A stretch of 64,000 nucleotides of DNA. Source: Thermoflexus sp. GTDB taxonomy: Bacteria > Chloroflexota > Anaerolineae > Aggregatilineales > Aggregatilineaceae. Both the position numbers and the translations under genes were made by a program. Positions 44,503-53,563 of this stretch are shown piece by piece (position 1 is the first letter of the stretch; each line of letters starts with the position of its first letter). The stretch spans positions 1 to 64,000 of the forward strand of contig DYGX01000016.1 of NCBI GenBank assembly GCA_020724465.1, in the 5' to 3' direction. The notes below the pieces were generated by a model that saw nothing but the letters and a program-made list of their open reading frames with translations, did no database searches and was not told where the DNA came from.

Positions 44503-46971
44503 ATGCCCTGGGTAGATGACATTCTCAACGGGCTGGAAGTCCAGATCGACAAGCTGTGGTATGACCTGCTGCACCTGCTGGCGGTAGCCGGGTGGACTCT
44601 GCAAAAGGGCCTGTTCATGATGGGTCACGCCATCGAGCTGGCCAACCTCTGGCTAGCCCAAAACGCCTTCGCCCCGCTCATCTCGCAGACCAACAACCAG
44701 ATGCGCGTCACGGCCAGCCTGGCGTTCGTGATCGCCCTCATCGTGCTGGGCATCACCTACCTGCTGGCGGCCTTCGTGAAGCTCGATGTGGTCAGCCCGC
44801 GCAGCGCTGTTGGCTGGTACCTGGCGGGCGCGGTGTTCTTTCAGTTGGGACCTACCCTCTACCAGGGAATGCACGATTTCCGCCGCGACCTGAGTTCCGG
44901 CTTCTACCACGTCGCGCTGGAGAGTATGCAGAGCGCGGGCAGCCCCTTCGGGTCGCTGGCCGCTGTGACCAGCAGTGACCTGCCGCCGCTGCCCGCCTGT
45001 GACGCGCTGGGACCGTACCTGCCCGGCGCGACCATGACGCCCTTCGGCTCCAGCGTGGATGGGCTGGACATCGCCCTGGCCTACCTGCGCGCCGATGGGC
45101 AGGACGTGATGGGTTACCCTGCGCCGGTGCCAACCGCCTGCTTCCAGCCGCGTGCCCCTGGTCAGGATACCGACCTGCCCACCGACTGGATTTTTCGCGA
45201 GGAGGGCTACTTCTACTCGCTGGCCAGCTCGCAGTTCTTTGGTGACCCGCTCGGCGAGGAAGAACGTAAGGCATCCATTGACAAAGCAGGCGCGGCGCAG
45301 TTCCGCATCTTCTCCGCCTGGCCGCTGATCATCTTCGGCGTGGTCGAACAGCTCATCTTCCTGCTGCTGACCATCGCCCAGGGCCTGACCTTCGTTTCGT
45401 TCAGCGTGGCCATTCTGTTCGCCTTTTTCAAAAAGACGGAGGTCATCGCCCGCTCCATCCTGGACATGTGGATTGAACTCATCGTGCAGACGGTCGTCAT
45501 CGCCCTGATGCAGTCGCTCATCGTCTCGTTTCTGCTCGGCGCTGCCGCGACCCAGAACGCGCTGGTCGTGTTGGGCGTGTCGCTGCTGTGCACCATTTTC
45601 ATCCTGGTGCTGCTGTGGAGCGGGGTGAAAGCCGTGTGGAACAGCTTCAACCGGCTGTTCGGCTCGATTGGCCAGGTCACCGGCGGCGTGATGGCCGCCC
45701 CCGGTGTGGTGGGTCTGGGTCTGGCCGGAGCCGGGACGGCTGCCGCCGTGGGCACCGCTGCGCTCGCTGCCAATGTGGGCAGCAGCGCGCTGGCCGGGGT
45801 GTCTGCCATGCAGCAGGGCGCGACGGTAGCGCAGGCGGCGGGTGTGATGTTGGGCGGCTCGCGGGGCTTGCAGACTGCCGCCCGCACCCTGGCTTATCTG
45901 CCCGGCACGCGCAATACGGACATTGGCCGGATGGCGGATGAGTTCACCGAAGGCTCGGTGCTGCGCCAGGCCGGTCAGAGCATCCCGCTCGTAGGTGGGG
46001 TCGCCGGGCCGATCCTGGCCGCCCACATGCTCAGTGATCGCGGCGAGGCAGCCAAAGCCAAACGGGGAATCAGCCTGCCTGCCGAGCCGGTCGATGAAAC
46101 CGAAGAGCAGCCGCGTACCCGTCGTAACAGGCCGCCGCGTATGGGCACTTTCACGCCTGAGGATGAAATCGCCGCTCCGGCTGTCATCCGGCCCCCTGCC
46201 GCCGGAGACAACGTGCAGCAGCAGGTCAGTGCGGTTGGCGCGGACGTGCGCGCGCAGGCAGGCCAGGCCAAAGCCGACCGCGAGCGCAGCGACTACGCGG
46301 ATGATATGCACGGCGAAGAAGTCGAGGACCGCATCGCCACCCTGGGCGCGACGCTGCAATCCGGGCAAACCCAGCACGTCCTGGGTCTGATGCGGGTTGA
46401 GGGGGCCGCCAACATCGCCGGAATCATGGGGGACTTCATCTCTCAGATGCGCGTGCAGCGTACTCTGGACGGGCTGCCGCTGGCCGGTGGGGCCGACCAC
46501 TTCACGGTTGCTCAAGGCGTGGCGCGGGCGATGGGCGTCACCCCCAAGGAAGGCGACCGCGCGCCTATCGTGGGGGATATGGCCCGGCTGGGGCTGTTTG
46601 GCGACCACGCGCTGAAGCTGGGTCTGACCGGCCAGCAGGTCCAGACCGTGATCTCCGAAGTGAAGAATTCACCCACCGGTCAGCTCACCCCGCAGACGCA
46701 GGCGGTGCTGGTCGAGCAGGCGCGCGGCACGCTCAATACCGGCTGGGAAGGCGCGCAGCAGGCGGTGAGTGCCTTGCAGCGAGCGGCAGCGATGCTGCCC
46801 AACGCTCTCACGGCGCGCGGGACGGTAGCTGTGCCAAACGTCAATTTTACGCCGCAGGTGCAGGTGAACGTCAGTGCACCTTCGTCATCCGGCAGCAGCC
46901 TTGACGATGCAATGAAATCTCAGGCGGCGCTGGCGGGAAGCCAGGTCGCGGCGAAAGGGAGCGGAGCATGA
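44503..46971 (+). CDS. VirB6/TrbL-like conjugation membrane protein
   Basis: An 822-residue polytopic protein. Hydrophobic segments lie at about 25-55, 69-94, 102-120, 267-309 (double), 322-380 (double) and 395-430 (Gly/Ala-rich). The last 380 residues are hydrophilic and helical, ending in a Ser/Ala-rich tail. This layout matches VirB6/TrbL-type channel proteins of type IV secretion. No conserved catalytic residues exist in the family. It overlaps the following bitopic protein gene by 4 bp. Assignment rests on topology and position upstream of VirB2/VirB3/VirB4 genes. Confidence 0.65.
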   Translation: MPWVDDILNGLEVQIDKLWYDLLHLLAVAGWTLQKGLFMMGHAIELANLWLAQNAFAPLISQTNNQMRVTASLAFVIALIVLGITYLLAAFVKLDVVSPRSAVGWYLAGAVFFQLGPTLYQGMHDFRRDLSSGFYHVALESMQSAGSPFGSLAAVTSSDLPPLPACDALGPYLPGATMTPFGSSVDGLDIALAYLRADGQDVMGYPAPVPTACFQPRAPGQDTDLPTDWIFREEGYFYSLASSQFFGDPLGEEERKASIDKAGAAQFRIFSAWPLIIFGVVEQLIFLLLTIAQGLTFVSFSVAILFAFFKKTEVIARSILDMWIELIVQTVVIALMQSLIVSFLLGAAATQNALVVLGVSLLCTIFILVLLWSGVKAVWNSFNRLFGSIGQVTGGVMAAPGVVGLGLAGAGTAAAVGTAALAANVGSSALAGVSAMQQGATVAQAAGVMLGGSRGLQTAARTLAYLPGTRNTDIGRMADEFTEGSVLRQAGQSIPLVGGVAGPILAAHMLSDRGEAAKAKRGISLPAEPVDETEEQPRTRRNRPPRMGTFTPEDEIAAPAVIRPPAAGDNVQQQVSAVGADVRAQAGQAKADRERSDYADDMHGEEVEDRIATLGATLQSGQTQHVLGLMRVEGAANIAGIMGDFISQMRVQRTLDGLPLAGGADHFTVAQGVARAMGVTPKEGDRAPIVGDMARLGLFGDHALKLGLTGQQVQTVISEVKNSPTGQLTPQTQAVLVEQARGTLNTGWEGAQQAVSALQRAAAMLPNALTARGTVAVPNVNFTPQVQVNVSAPSSSGSSLDDAMKSQAALAGSQVAAKGSGA

Positions 46972-48317
46972 GCGAACACCTGATGTACCACACCATCGAC
47001 GAACTGCGCGCCTTGAGTCTGGACGAGTTGCGCGCCTTGTGGGAGTTGGTCCCCACCGCCCGGCAGCACCACTACCAGACCGTCTACCAGCGCGAAGTGC
47101 GCACTAATGGGGCCGCCGGGTCAGACGCGCTCGAACAGCAGGTCGTGACCGCGCTCATCCAGCGCTACCAGGATGGCGCGCTAGTGCCGATTGGCGCGCG
47201 CTGGGCCAAGACTCCGGCACGCATCCAGCAGGCGGTCCACGAAGGGGCATCGCTGATACCGCCCGAAGCGGAGTTCACCCCGCCTGCCCCCAAGAAGACA
47301 CAGGCGCTGCTCATCTTCGGCGGCGCGGGGGTGTTCCTGGTCTTCTTTGTCTTCATGCTGCTGTCACGCGGGGATGGCAATGAGCTAAAGCCCACTCAAG
47401 CAGCCAATCTCTCCGGCTACGCTACGCCGACGCTGCGCTACACGCCTTCCCCCACCCCGATCGCCCTGGAAGAGCAGGATGTCATCATCCGCGATGGCGT
47501 GCGCGACCGCGCCCCGGCTTATCCGGTCAACCTGCAAATCTTGCCTGCGGGTCACACGCAGCCGCGCGTATTCGTCGTGCAGCGCCGCAAAGTCGAACTC
47601 TCCGAATGGCAGTACGACCCCAACCCGGACACCGCGTCGTTTCTGCACGGCTTGAGCGTGCGCCCGGTCATCGGCGTGCCCTGGTCGGAGGAGAACGAAG
47701 TGCTGTTCCAGTCACTGGGGCCGGGTGCGACCTTCAGCATCCGCCTGAACACCGGCGCGGTGCAGCAGTTCCAGTTCACCAGCCGGAGTGAAGTCAGCCG
47801 CAGCGATACGGGTGCCTTCCGCCAGGTCGAGCCGGGGCTGGTGCTCGTCCTCATTGGCGAGCGGGATGAACGCGGCGCACCAACCGCCACACGCCTGCTG
47901 GTGCTGGCCACCTACCCGCCGGAGCAGGAGCTTTCGCGGGAGGATGTGCTGGCGGCTGAACTGGTCGAGTTACCACAGGTGGATGTAACCCCCACCCTGC
48001 CTGCCACGCCGATCCCGGCGCGCGATCTCCTGCACGTGGACGTGATCTCGGTGGAGACGGTGCCGGAGAGAATATCAATCCGGCTGAGAGCCTACAACGG
48101 CCAGCCGGAGCCGGTGGACCTTCGCCCGGAAGACTTCGCCATCGCCTTCGGCTATGCCCCACAGCCGCCCGGTCCCTGGACGACCGCCGATGGGCTGGAG
48201 CCGTTCACCCTGCTGCCCGGCCAGGCGGTGGACTTGACGCTCATCTGGCCCTGGTCAGGTGAACCGTATGCAATGATGAAAGTAGGCGTATATCGATATG
48301 CCGTTCAGCCAGGGTAG
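46968..48317 (+). CDS. Bitopic conjugation protein with sortase-like outer domain
   Basis: A 449-residue protein with one membrane helix at about 111-129 (ALLIFGGAGVFLVFFVFMLL). The cytoplasmic N-terminus (about 1-105) is helical and repeats the DELRALSLDELRALW heptads. Outside, after a Thr/Pro linker, residues about 180-325 form a beta domain whose strand order (VRPVIGVPWSEENEVLFQSL, GATFSIRLNTGAVQQFQFTS, RLLVLATYP) recalls a sortase, but the expected catalytic His and Cys are absent. A C-terminal domain (about 345-449) is beta-rich. A VirB8-like scaffold role is the alternative. Function unproven. Confidence 0.5.
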   Translation: MSEHLMYHTIDELRALSLDELRALWELVPTARQHHYQTVYQREVRTNGAAGSDALEQQVVTALIQRYQDGALVPIGARWAKTPARIQQAVHEGASLIPPEAEFTPPAPKKTQALLIFGGAGVFLVFFVFMLLSRGDGNELKPTQAANLSGYATPTLRYTPSPTPIALEEQDVIIRDGVRDRAPAYPVNLQILPAGHTQPRVFVVQRRKVELSEWQYDPNPDTASFLHGLSVRPVIGVPWSEENEVLFQSLGPGATFSIRLNTGAVQQFQFTSRSEVSRSDTGAFRQVEPGLVLVLIGERDERGAPTATRLLVLATYPPEQELSREDVLAAELVELPQVDVTPTLPATPIPARDLLHVDVISVETVPERISIRLRAYNGQPEPVDLRPEDFAIAFGYAPQPPGPWTTADGLEPFTLLPGQAVDLTLIWPWSGEPYAMMKVGVYRYAVQPG

Positions 48318-48340
48318 AAACATTCCCCGCTTCCTCTCAA

Positions 48341-48370
48341 AGCAGCCTGGTTGCAGCAAGCTGCTCTTTT
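48341..48370 (+). terminator. Possible weak terminator within T4SS operon
   Basis: AGCAGC / GCTGCT with a 13 nt loop, followed by CTTTTG, 24 bp past the stop at 48317. The 257 bp gap 48318-48574 holds no other gene and may contain a second promoter for the VirB2-VirB4 part. Confidence 0.35.
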
Positions 48371-48574
48371 GCAGGGCGTGATCCGCAATTTCCCATACCC
48401 GCGATGGCAATCCTCCGCATGAGCGCCCCCCTCGCTTTGATATCCTGAAAGTGTCGGGTGTGCGGGGTGGCGTCGCACCAGGACCTTACCACTCAGAAGG
48501 AGAAGCGCGCCGTTGACCGCGACCCCCACCCCGCCCCGGCCCATCGTCTCATCCACATGTGGAGGGCTTTTCCT

Positions 48575-48814
48575 GTGTCTCTATCTCAGACGATTGAACA
48601 GTGGTTTGCCGAAGCGCAATCCGTCGCCCAACTGGTCGCTCCGATGGCGGCCTTCCTGGGGATGATCGGCCTCGGCGTAATGTACATGGGGTCGTCCTGG
48701 CCGATCATTTCCCAATGGAAACAGGACAACCCGCGCGCCGCCAACCAGGTCGTGGTGGGGCTCCTGTTCGTCATCGCCGCCTCGACCGTCGCCAGCCTCA
48801 TCTCGTTTTCGTAG
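48575..48814 (+). CDS. VirB2/TrbC-like pilin or channel protein
   Basis: A 79-residue protein with two hydrophobic segments (about 20-38, APMAAFLGMIGLGVMYMG; about 57-77, VVVGLLFVIAASTVASLISF) separated by a short polar loop, the typical VirB2 arrangement. The GTG at 48575 is chosen because GGAGG stands 9 nt upstream; an ATG at 48557 and a frame open to 48458 lack support. The gene sits immediately before a PrgI-like and a VirB4-like gene, the standard order in Gram-positive conjugative elements. Confidence 0.65.
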   Translation: MSLSQTIEQWFAEAQSVAQLVAPMAAFLGMIGLGVMYMGSSWPIISQWKQDNPRAANQVVVGLLFVIAASTVASLISFS

Positions 48815-48887
48815 CCCCGTCCGCTCATCAGCCGCCGCCGTGAGGGCAGTCGTGAAGCTGCCCTCGCGCTCCGGCAGAGGACTATGC

Positions 48888-49364
48888 ATGGCTGCTGACA
48901 TCAAATCGCACGTCTTGCGCCGGGATGAAAAGGGCTTCGCCGGGATTCCGTTCAAGCGCCTGCTGCTGGGCGGAGTCAGCGGCGGCATGACGCTCATCAT
49001 TGCCCGCTTCGCGGTGGGCAACCTGGCGTTCCTGCTGGCCGCGCTCACCTGCATCCTGGCGCTGATGCTGACCGGCTCGCGCGGTGGCCTGCCGCTCTGG
49101 CAGCGCCTGCTGTACCGGCTGCGGGGTACCCTGACGCTCGCCGCCGCCCGCAAGCCCAAGAGCCTGAGCGGTCGCCTGGGAAACACACTCGACATGCCCA
49201 CCGGACTGGTTGTACTTGACGCGGAGGCCGTGTTCGCGCCACCGGAAGGTGAGGTAGAGGCCGATATGACCGAGTGGGTCACCTTCGCACGAGCGGATGA
49301 GGCCGACCACGACAGCGGGTTGGTCTTCGTCGAACAGGCACTGGAGGGAGTCAGTCATGGCTGA
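48888..49364 (+). CDS. PrgI/VirB3-like conjugation protein
   Basis: A 158-residue membrane protein: a hydrophilic start (ADIKSHVLRRDEKGFAGIPF), one or two hydrophobic segments at about 25-65 (LLLGGVSGGMTLIIARFAVG, LAFLLAALTCILALMLTG), then LPLWQRLLYRLRGTL and an acidic tail. This matches PrgI, the VirB3 counterpart that partners the VirB4 ATPase in monoderm systems. AGAGGA precedes the ATG at 48888. The stop overlaps the VirB4 start by 8 bp. Confidence 0.62.
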   Translation: MAADIKSHVLRRDEKGFAGIPFKRLLLGGVSGGMTLIIARFAVGNLAFLLAALTCILALMLTGSRGGLPLWQRLLYRLRGTLTLAAARKPKSLSGRLGNTLDMPTGLVVLDAEAVFAPPEGEVEADMTEWVTFARADEADHDSGLVFVEQALEGVSHG

Positions 49365-51483
49365 TAAATCCGTGCCTGTGCGCACGTTCCTGATTGAACC
49401 CTTCGACATCATGCTGCACGCGACCGAAGAGGGCGTGCAGGCGCTGCAGGCGCGCTTCGCCACCTGGCTGCGCACCCTGCCGGGTCCGGCGCGCTTCTTC
49501 TGCTGGCAGACGCCCGCCAGCCTGGACGCGAAGATCGCCCAGGTCAGCCGCGCCGCCCGTGAAACCGATGACGAGCGCCGCGCCGCCCTGCTGATGGAAT
49601 ACCGCCGCCACTACGAGCTGCTGCAAGCCGAAGCGGATTACCAGCGTACCCTGTGCGGTATGGCGTTGTGGACGGATGAGACGCCGCGCGCCCTGGCCGG
49701 TGGCCTGATCTCCGCCTTCGACACGCCCGTTGTCGAAGCGCCGCTGCCCCCGCTCTTCGAGGGGCGCTACGAGCTGCGCGAATCCCCGTTTTGGCATCTG
49801 GCTCCGGTCGGGCGTCCGGGCGGGCGTCCGCTGCTGGCGGTGCTGACCGGCTACGAATTCTTGCCCGCCTCGTGGAACTTCTTCCGCCCGCTGGCCAGCG
49901 TGCTGCGGCTCAACATCCCGCTGGCGCTGGTAGTAGACATCCCCAAGACCTTCGAGCGGAATGCCGCCGTGGATGCGGTGGAGAACATCATCGCCGCGTA
50001 TCAGGTCCATCTGTCGGGCGTGCGCGGCGAGGACAGCCGCTCGGTCACGCGCATCAACGACTGCCGCCGCACGCTGCAAGAGATTAACGCCGGGGATGCG
50101 CTGCACCAGGTACAGATCAGTATCGCTGTCTTCGCCCCGGACCCGAAGACCCTCAAGCGCCGCGTGCATGAGGTCATCAACGAGACGCGGCCCTGGTTCC
50201 TGCTGCGTCAGGAAGTGGGCGAACTGCTGTCGCGCTCGGTGCAGTTCTTCTCGCACACGCCCACCCGGCTCATCACCATCCCGCCAACGACCTGGCCGGT
50301 CACGTCACGCGAGCTGGCGCTCATGCTGGCGCCGCTCGGCTACCGTAAACTGTCCACCACGGATGGGGTCTTGCGGGGTGAGGCAGTGGGTGCGGCCTAC
50401 CCGGTCTTCCACAACTCCTGGCGCGACAAACGCGCCACCCACGAGGTCTGGGTGGGAACGACTGGGTTCGGCAAGACGTTCCTGCTCAACGGCTACCTTT
50501 CGCGTGAATACGCCGAAGCCGGTATCCCGTTCGACCTGCTCGAACCAATGGGGCATGGCCGTCACATCGTCGAAGCCTTCAATTTGCCCTGGTATGTGCT
50601 CAGCGCCCGGCACACCTGCCTCAATCCGCAGGATGTCATGTTTCCGACGCTCATCGAGCAGAAGTCGCACACCATCCGCATCTACGAGACGGTCTTGGGG
50701 CGGCAGCTTTCCAGCGGGCAGCGCGAGAACCTGGAGCGCGGTTTGCTCGGTGAAGCGCTCGAAATCCTGTACGCGGGGTTTGGGGACCTGCAGGCGGTCA
50801 CACCCGACATCGCGCCGCTGTGTGAGACGGTGTGTGACGTGCTGGCCGGGTTGGGCGACAAACCGCACATTCAGCAGGTGGCACGCGACCTGGCCGACGA
50901 AATCGCCGGGCTGTGTACCGGCTCCGGTCCCTGGGCGAAATTCCTCAACGGGCACACAACCGTCGATTTTGGGCGCAGTGGTCGCCAGCAGATCGGTCCG
51001 CGCGTCTTCTCGTTCCACGAACTCGAAGGCGACCCGGTCATGACCGCGCTCGCCTACGCCCAGGTGCTCTCGGCCATCCGCCGCGACAGCCTGTACGACG
51101 AGCAGCCGCGCATCATCGCCGTGGATGAGGTCTACCGCCTGATGCGCCACCCGTCGCTGCTCGACTTCCTCATCGAAGCCGCCAAGACCTTCCGCACCCG
51201 CCGCAAGAAACTGGTGGTGATTGATCAGCAGATGAGCATCTTCTTAGATGGCAAGGCGCGATTGGTCTTCGAGAACTGCCCGATCCGCGTCATTTTCTCG
51301 CAGCGGCAGGGCATGAACGTTTTTCGGGAGGATGCCGCATTCCAGCACCTCAACAAACACCATCTGGACATCATCGCCAGCCTGCCGCGCTTTCAGTACG
51401 TGCTGGACATCCAGGACGAGGGGATTTTCTGGCTGGTCAATCGCGCGCCCCTCTCGGAAATCGCCCGCTTTGGGACTACCTAA
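49357..51483 (+). CDS. VirB4-like conjugation ATPase
   Basis: A 708-residue cytoplasmic ATPase that energises assembly of the type IV secretion channel. The N-terminal domain (about 1-350) is the VirB4/TraC-type non-catalytic part. Walker A is GTTGFGKTF (367-375), Walker B RIIAVDEVYRLM (about 587), with KLVVIDQQMSIF for the Gln-containing motif and a C-terminal RFQYVLDIQDEG. GGAGGGAG lies upstream of the ATG at 49357; a frame from 49297 would overlap the preceding gene further. It is the most secure T4SS marker in the window. Confidence 0.88.
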   Translation: MADKSVPVRTFLIEPFDIMLHATEEGVQALQARFATWLRTLPGPARFFCWQTPASLDAKIAQVSRAARETDDERRAALLMEYRRHYELLQAEADYQRTLCGMALWTDETPRALAGGLISAFDTPVVEAPLPPLFEGRYELRESPFWHLAPVGRPGGRPLLAVLTGYEFLPASWNFFRPLASVLRLNIPLALVVDIPKTFERNAAVDAVENIIAAYQVHLSGVRGEDSRSVTRINDCRRTLQEINAGDALHQVQISIAVFAPDPKTLKRRVHEVINETRPWFLLRQEVGELLSRSVQFFSHTPTRLITIPPTTWPVTSRELALMLAPLGYRKLSTTDGVLRGEAVGAAYPVFHNSWRDKRATHEVWVGTTGFGKTFLLNGYLSREYAEAGIPFDLLEPMGHGRHIVEAFNLPWYVLSARHTCLNPQDVMFPTLIEQKSHTIRIYETVLGRQLSSGQRENLERGLLGEALEILYAGFGDLQAVTPDIAPLCETVCDVLAGLGDKPHIQQVARDLADEIAGLCTGSGPWAKFLNGHTTVDFGRSGRQQIGPRVFSFHELEGDPVMTALAYAQVLSAIRRDSLYDEQPRIIAVDEVYRLMRHPSLLDFLIEAAKTFRTRRKKLVVIDQQMSIFLDGKARLVFENCPIRVIFSQRQGMNVFREDAAFQHLNKHHLDIIASLPRFQYVLDIQDEGIFWLVNRAPLSEIARFGTT

Positions 51484-51493
51484 GGGAGCAATC

Positions 51494-51688
51494 ATGGCCA
51501 AACAGCCCAGTACCAGCCCGTTCAAGGTCATGGAGGAAAAGGCGTATCACGCTTTTCTGGAATGGCCCGTCTGGCTGGTCCTTCGAGAGAAAGAACTCGC
51601 GGCGTATCTGGCCGCGCATCGACCGCCAGCGGACCCGCGAGCAACTCAAGGCGCTCGTGCGGCTGCTCAATCTGACAGGGAAAACTGA
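51494..51688 (+). CDS. Small protein between VirB4 and topoisomerase genes
   Basis: A 64-residue protein from an ATG with AAGGGAG upstream: residues 10-45 read FKVMEEKAYHAFLEWPVWLV then LREKELAAYLAAHR, a predicted amphipathic helix pair; the C-terminus is Ala/Arg-rich. Gaps of 10 bp to the VirB4 stop and 3 bp to the topoisomerase start show that it is within the operon. No family is recognised. It might be a small accessory subunit. Confidence 0.55.
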   Translation: MAKQPSTSPFKVMEEKAYHAFLEWPVWLVLREKELAAYLAAHRPPADPRATQGARAAAQSDREN

Positions 51689-51691
51689 CCG

Positions 51692-53560
51692 ATGACCTGC
51701 CGGTTGCTTTTGGTCGAAAGCCCGGCCAAGCAGAAACGCATCGCCGCGATCCTGGGTCAAGGCTGGCGTGTGGAAGCGACACGTGGACACGTGCGTGACC
51801 TGCCCCAGGACAGCCTGGGCGTTGAGGTAGATCAGGATTTCCGCCCGCAGTACGAGGTGCTGCCGCGCCAGGCCAACACCGTCAAACGGCTGCTCAAGGC
51901 TATCCGTGAGGCGGAATCCGTGTTCGTGGCGACCGACCTGGACCGCGAGGGCGAGGCCATCGCCTGGCACGTCTTGCAACTGGCCGACCTGCCGCCCGAC
52001 AAGCCCGTCTACCGCGTGGCGTTTACGGCCATCACCGAGAGTGCGGTGAAGGCCGCCATCGCCGCGCCGCGCCCGCTGGATGTGAGCCTGGTCGAAGCGC
52101 AGCAGACGCGCCGCATCATCGACCGGCTGGTCGGTTACCTGGTGTCGCCGCTGGTCTGCAGGGCGCTGGACGGTTCTTATTCCGCCGGGCGCGTGCAAAG
52201 CGCGTGCTTGCGGTTGGTCGTGGAAAGGGAGCGGCAGATCGCCGACTTCACGCCAGAAACCTACTGGACGCTGGATGCCCGGCTAATGGCTGACTCCGCT
52301 GAGTTCACCGCCCGGCTGTATTCGGTCAAGGGGCAGCGCATCGAGCGCCTGAGCGGCGACCAGGTGGCCGCGCTCACCGGTGGGCTGAAAGAAGCGGTGT
52401 TCTGGGTGGGCAAGGTCGAACATGGCGAGCAGGTACGCCATCCCGCGCCGCCGTTCACGACCAGTGCCATGCAGCAGGCCGCCAGCCAGGCGCTGGGCCT
52501 GTCGCCGGAGCGCACGATGCAGATAGCCCAGCGGTTCTACGAGGCGGGGCACATCACCTACCACCGCACCGATGGGGCCGATGTCGCCCCGGAAGCGCAA
52601 GACGCTGCCCGCCGCTTCATTGCGCAGACCTGCGGCGGGGATTATGTACCCAACGAACCGCCGGTCTACCAGGCCAAAGCCAGACATGCCCAGGAAGCCC
52701 ACGAAGCCATCCGGCCTACGGACGTGATGCGCCCGCCGCAGGACATCGAGGGAGATGGAGCCGGGCTGTACGCACTCATCTGGCGGCGCTTTGTCGCCTC
52801 GCAGATGGCCCCGGCGCGCTATGTCGTGCAAACGGTCGAGGTACTGGCTGGCAAGACGCATGGCCTGCCCTACCCGCTGTCGTTTCGCGTCAAGAGCCGG
52901 ACGCTGGTGTTTGACGGGTTCCTCAAGGTGTACCAGGACCCGCCCGACCCCGACGCCGAGCCGGAAGAAAACCCGGTCCTGCCGCTGCTGTCCGAAGGCG
53001 CGGCGCTGCGACTGATGGGCTGGCTGCCGGTCGAGCGCCAGACCCAGGCTCCGCCGCGCTTCACCGAGGCCTCGCTGGTGCGCGAGTTGGAGAAGCTCGG
53101 CATTGGCCGCCCTTCGACTTATGCCAGCATGGCCCAGACGCTCAAGCAGCGCGGCTACGTGACGCTCAAGAGCAAGCGCCTGGTGCCCAGCGAGAGCGGG
53201 GTGGCGCTCTGCGACTACCTGACCGCCCACTTCCCCGACCTGTTCGCCGCCGGGTACACCGCCCATCTCGAAAACACGCTGGATGCGGTCGCCGGTGGCC
53301 AGATGGCGCGATTGGAGGTGCTGCGCGCCTTCTGGGCTGACTTCACACCGCAGTTGCAGGCCGCCGGACAGGCGATTCAGGTCACCAAACCTCAGTTGAC
53401 ACTCACCGGTGAAACCTGTCCCGTCTGTGGCGGCGACCTGGTCGAGCGCTCCGGCAAACACGGCAAATTCACCGGCTGCGCCAATTACCCCGACTGCGGC
53501 TACACGCGCGGCCTGGAACGCAAGCCGGTCACGCTGCACGGCGCGGGAGTCAGGGGATAG
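51692..53560 (+). CDS. Type IA DNA topoisomerase (TopA-like)
   Basis: A 622-residue topoisomerase I that relaxes negative supercoils by single-strand passage. TOPRIM residues Glu9 and Asp82/Asp84 (TDLDREGEAIAWH), the conserved SAGRVQSACLRLV, and the catalytic Tyr290 in HITYHRTDG are visible; RPSTYASMAQTLKQRGYV is the family C-terminal box. A single zinc finger ends the protein (CPVCGGDLVERSGKHGKFTG with later CANYPDC). ICE-borne TopA homologues (TraE/TopB type) occur in conjugative plasmids and help unwind transferred DNA. The acidic protein gene follows after 3 bp. Confidence 0.9.
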   Translation: MTCRLLLVESPAKQKRIAAILGQGWRVEATRGHVRDLPQDSLGVEVDQDFRPQYEVLPRQANTVKRLLKAIREAESVFVATDLDREGEAIAWHVLQLADLPPDKPVYRVAFTAITESAVKAAIAAPRPLDVSLVEAQQTRRIIDRLVGYLVSPLVCRALDGSYSAGRVQSACLRLVVERERQIADFTPETYWTLDARLMADSAEFTARLYSVKGQRIERLSGDQVAALTGGLKEAVFWVGKVEHGEQVRHPAPPFTTSAMQQAASQALGLSPERTMQIAQRFYEAGHITYHRTDGADVAPEAQDAARRFIAQTCGGDYVPNEPPVYQAKARHAQEAHEAIRPTDVMRPPQDIEGDGAGLYALIWRRFVASQMAPARYVVQTVEVLAGKTHGLPYPLSFRVKSRTLVFDGFLKVYQDPPDPDAEPEENPVLPLLSEGAALRLMGWLPVERQTQAPPRFTEASLVRELEKLGIGRPSTYASMAQTLKQRGYVTLKSKRLVPSESGVALCDYLTAHFPDLFAAGYTAHLENTLDAVAGGQMARLEVLRAFWADFTPQLQAAGQAIQVTKPQLTLTGETCPVCGGDLVERSGKHGKFTGCANYPDCGYTRGLERKPVTLHGAGVRG

Positions 53561-53563
53561 GCC

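Noticed and set aside
44653-46608. A 651-codon minus-strand open frame
   Set aside because: Antisense to the VirB6-like gene; very rich in His, Arg and Gly, with no ribosome site or domain.
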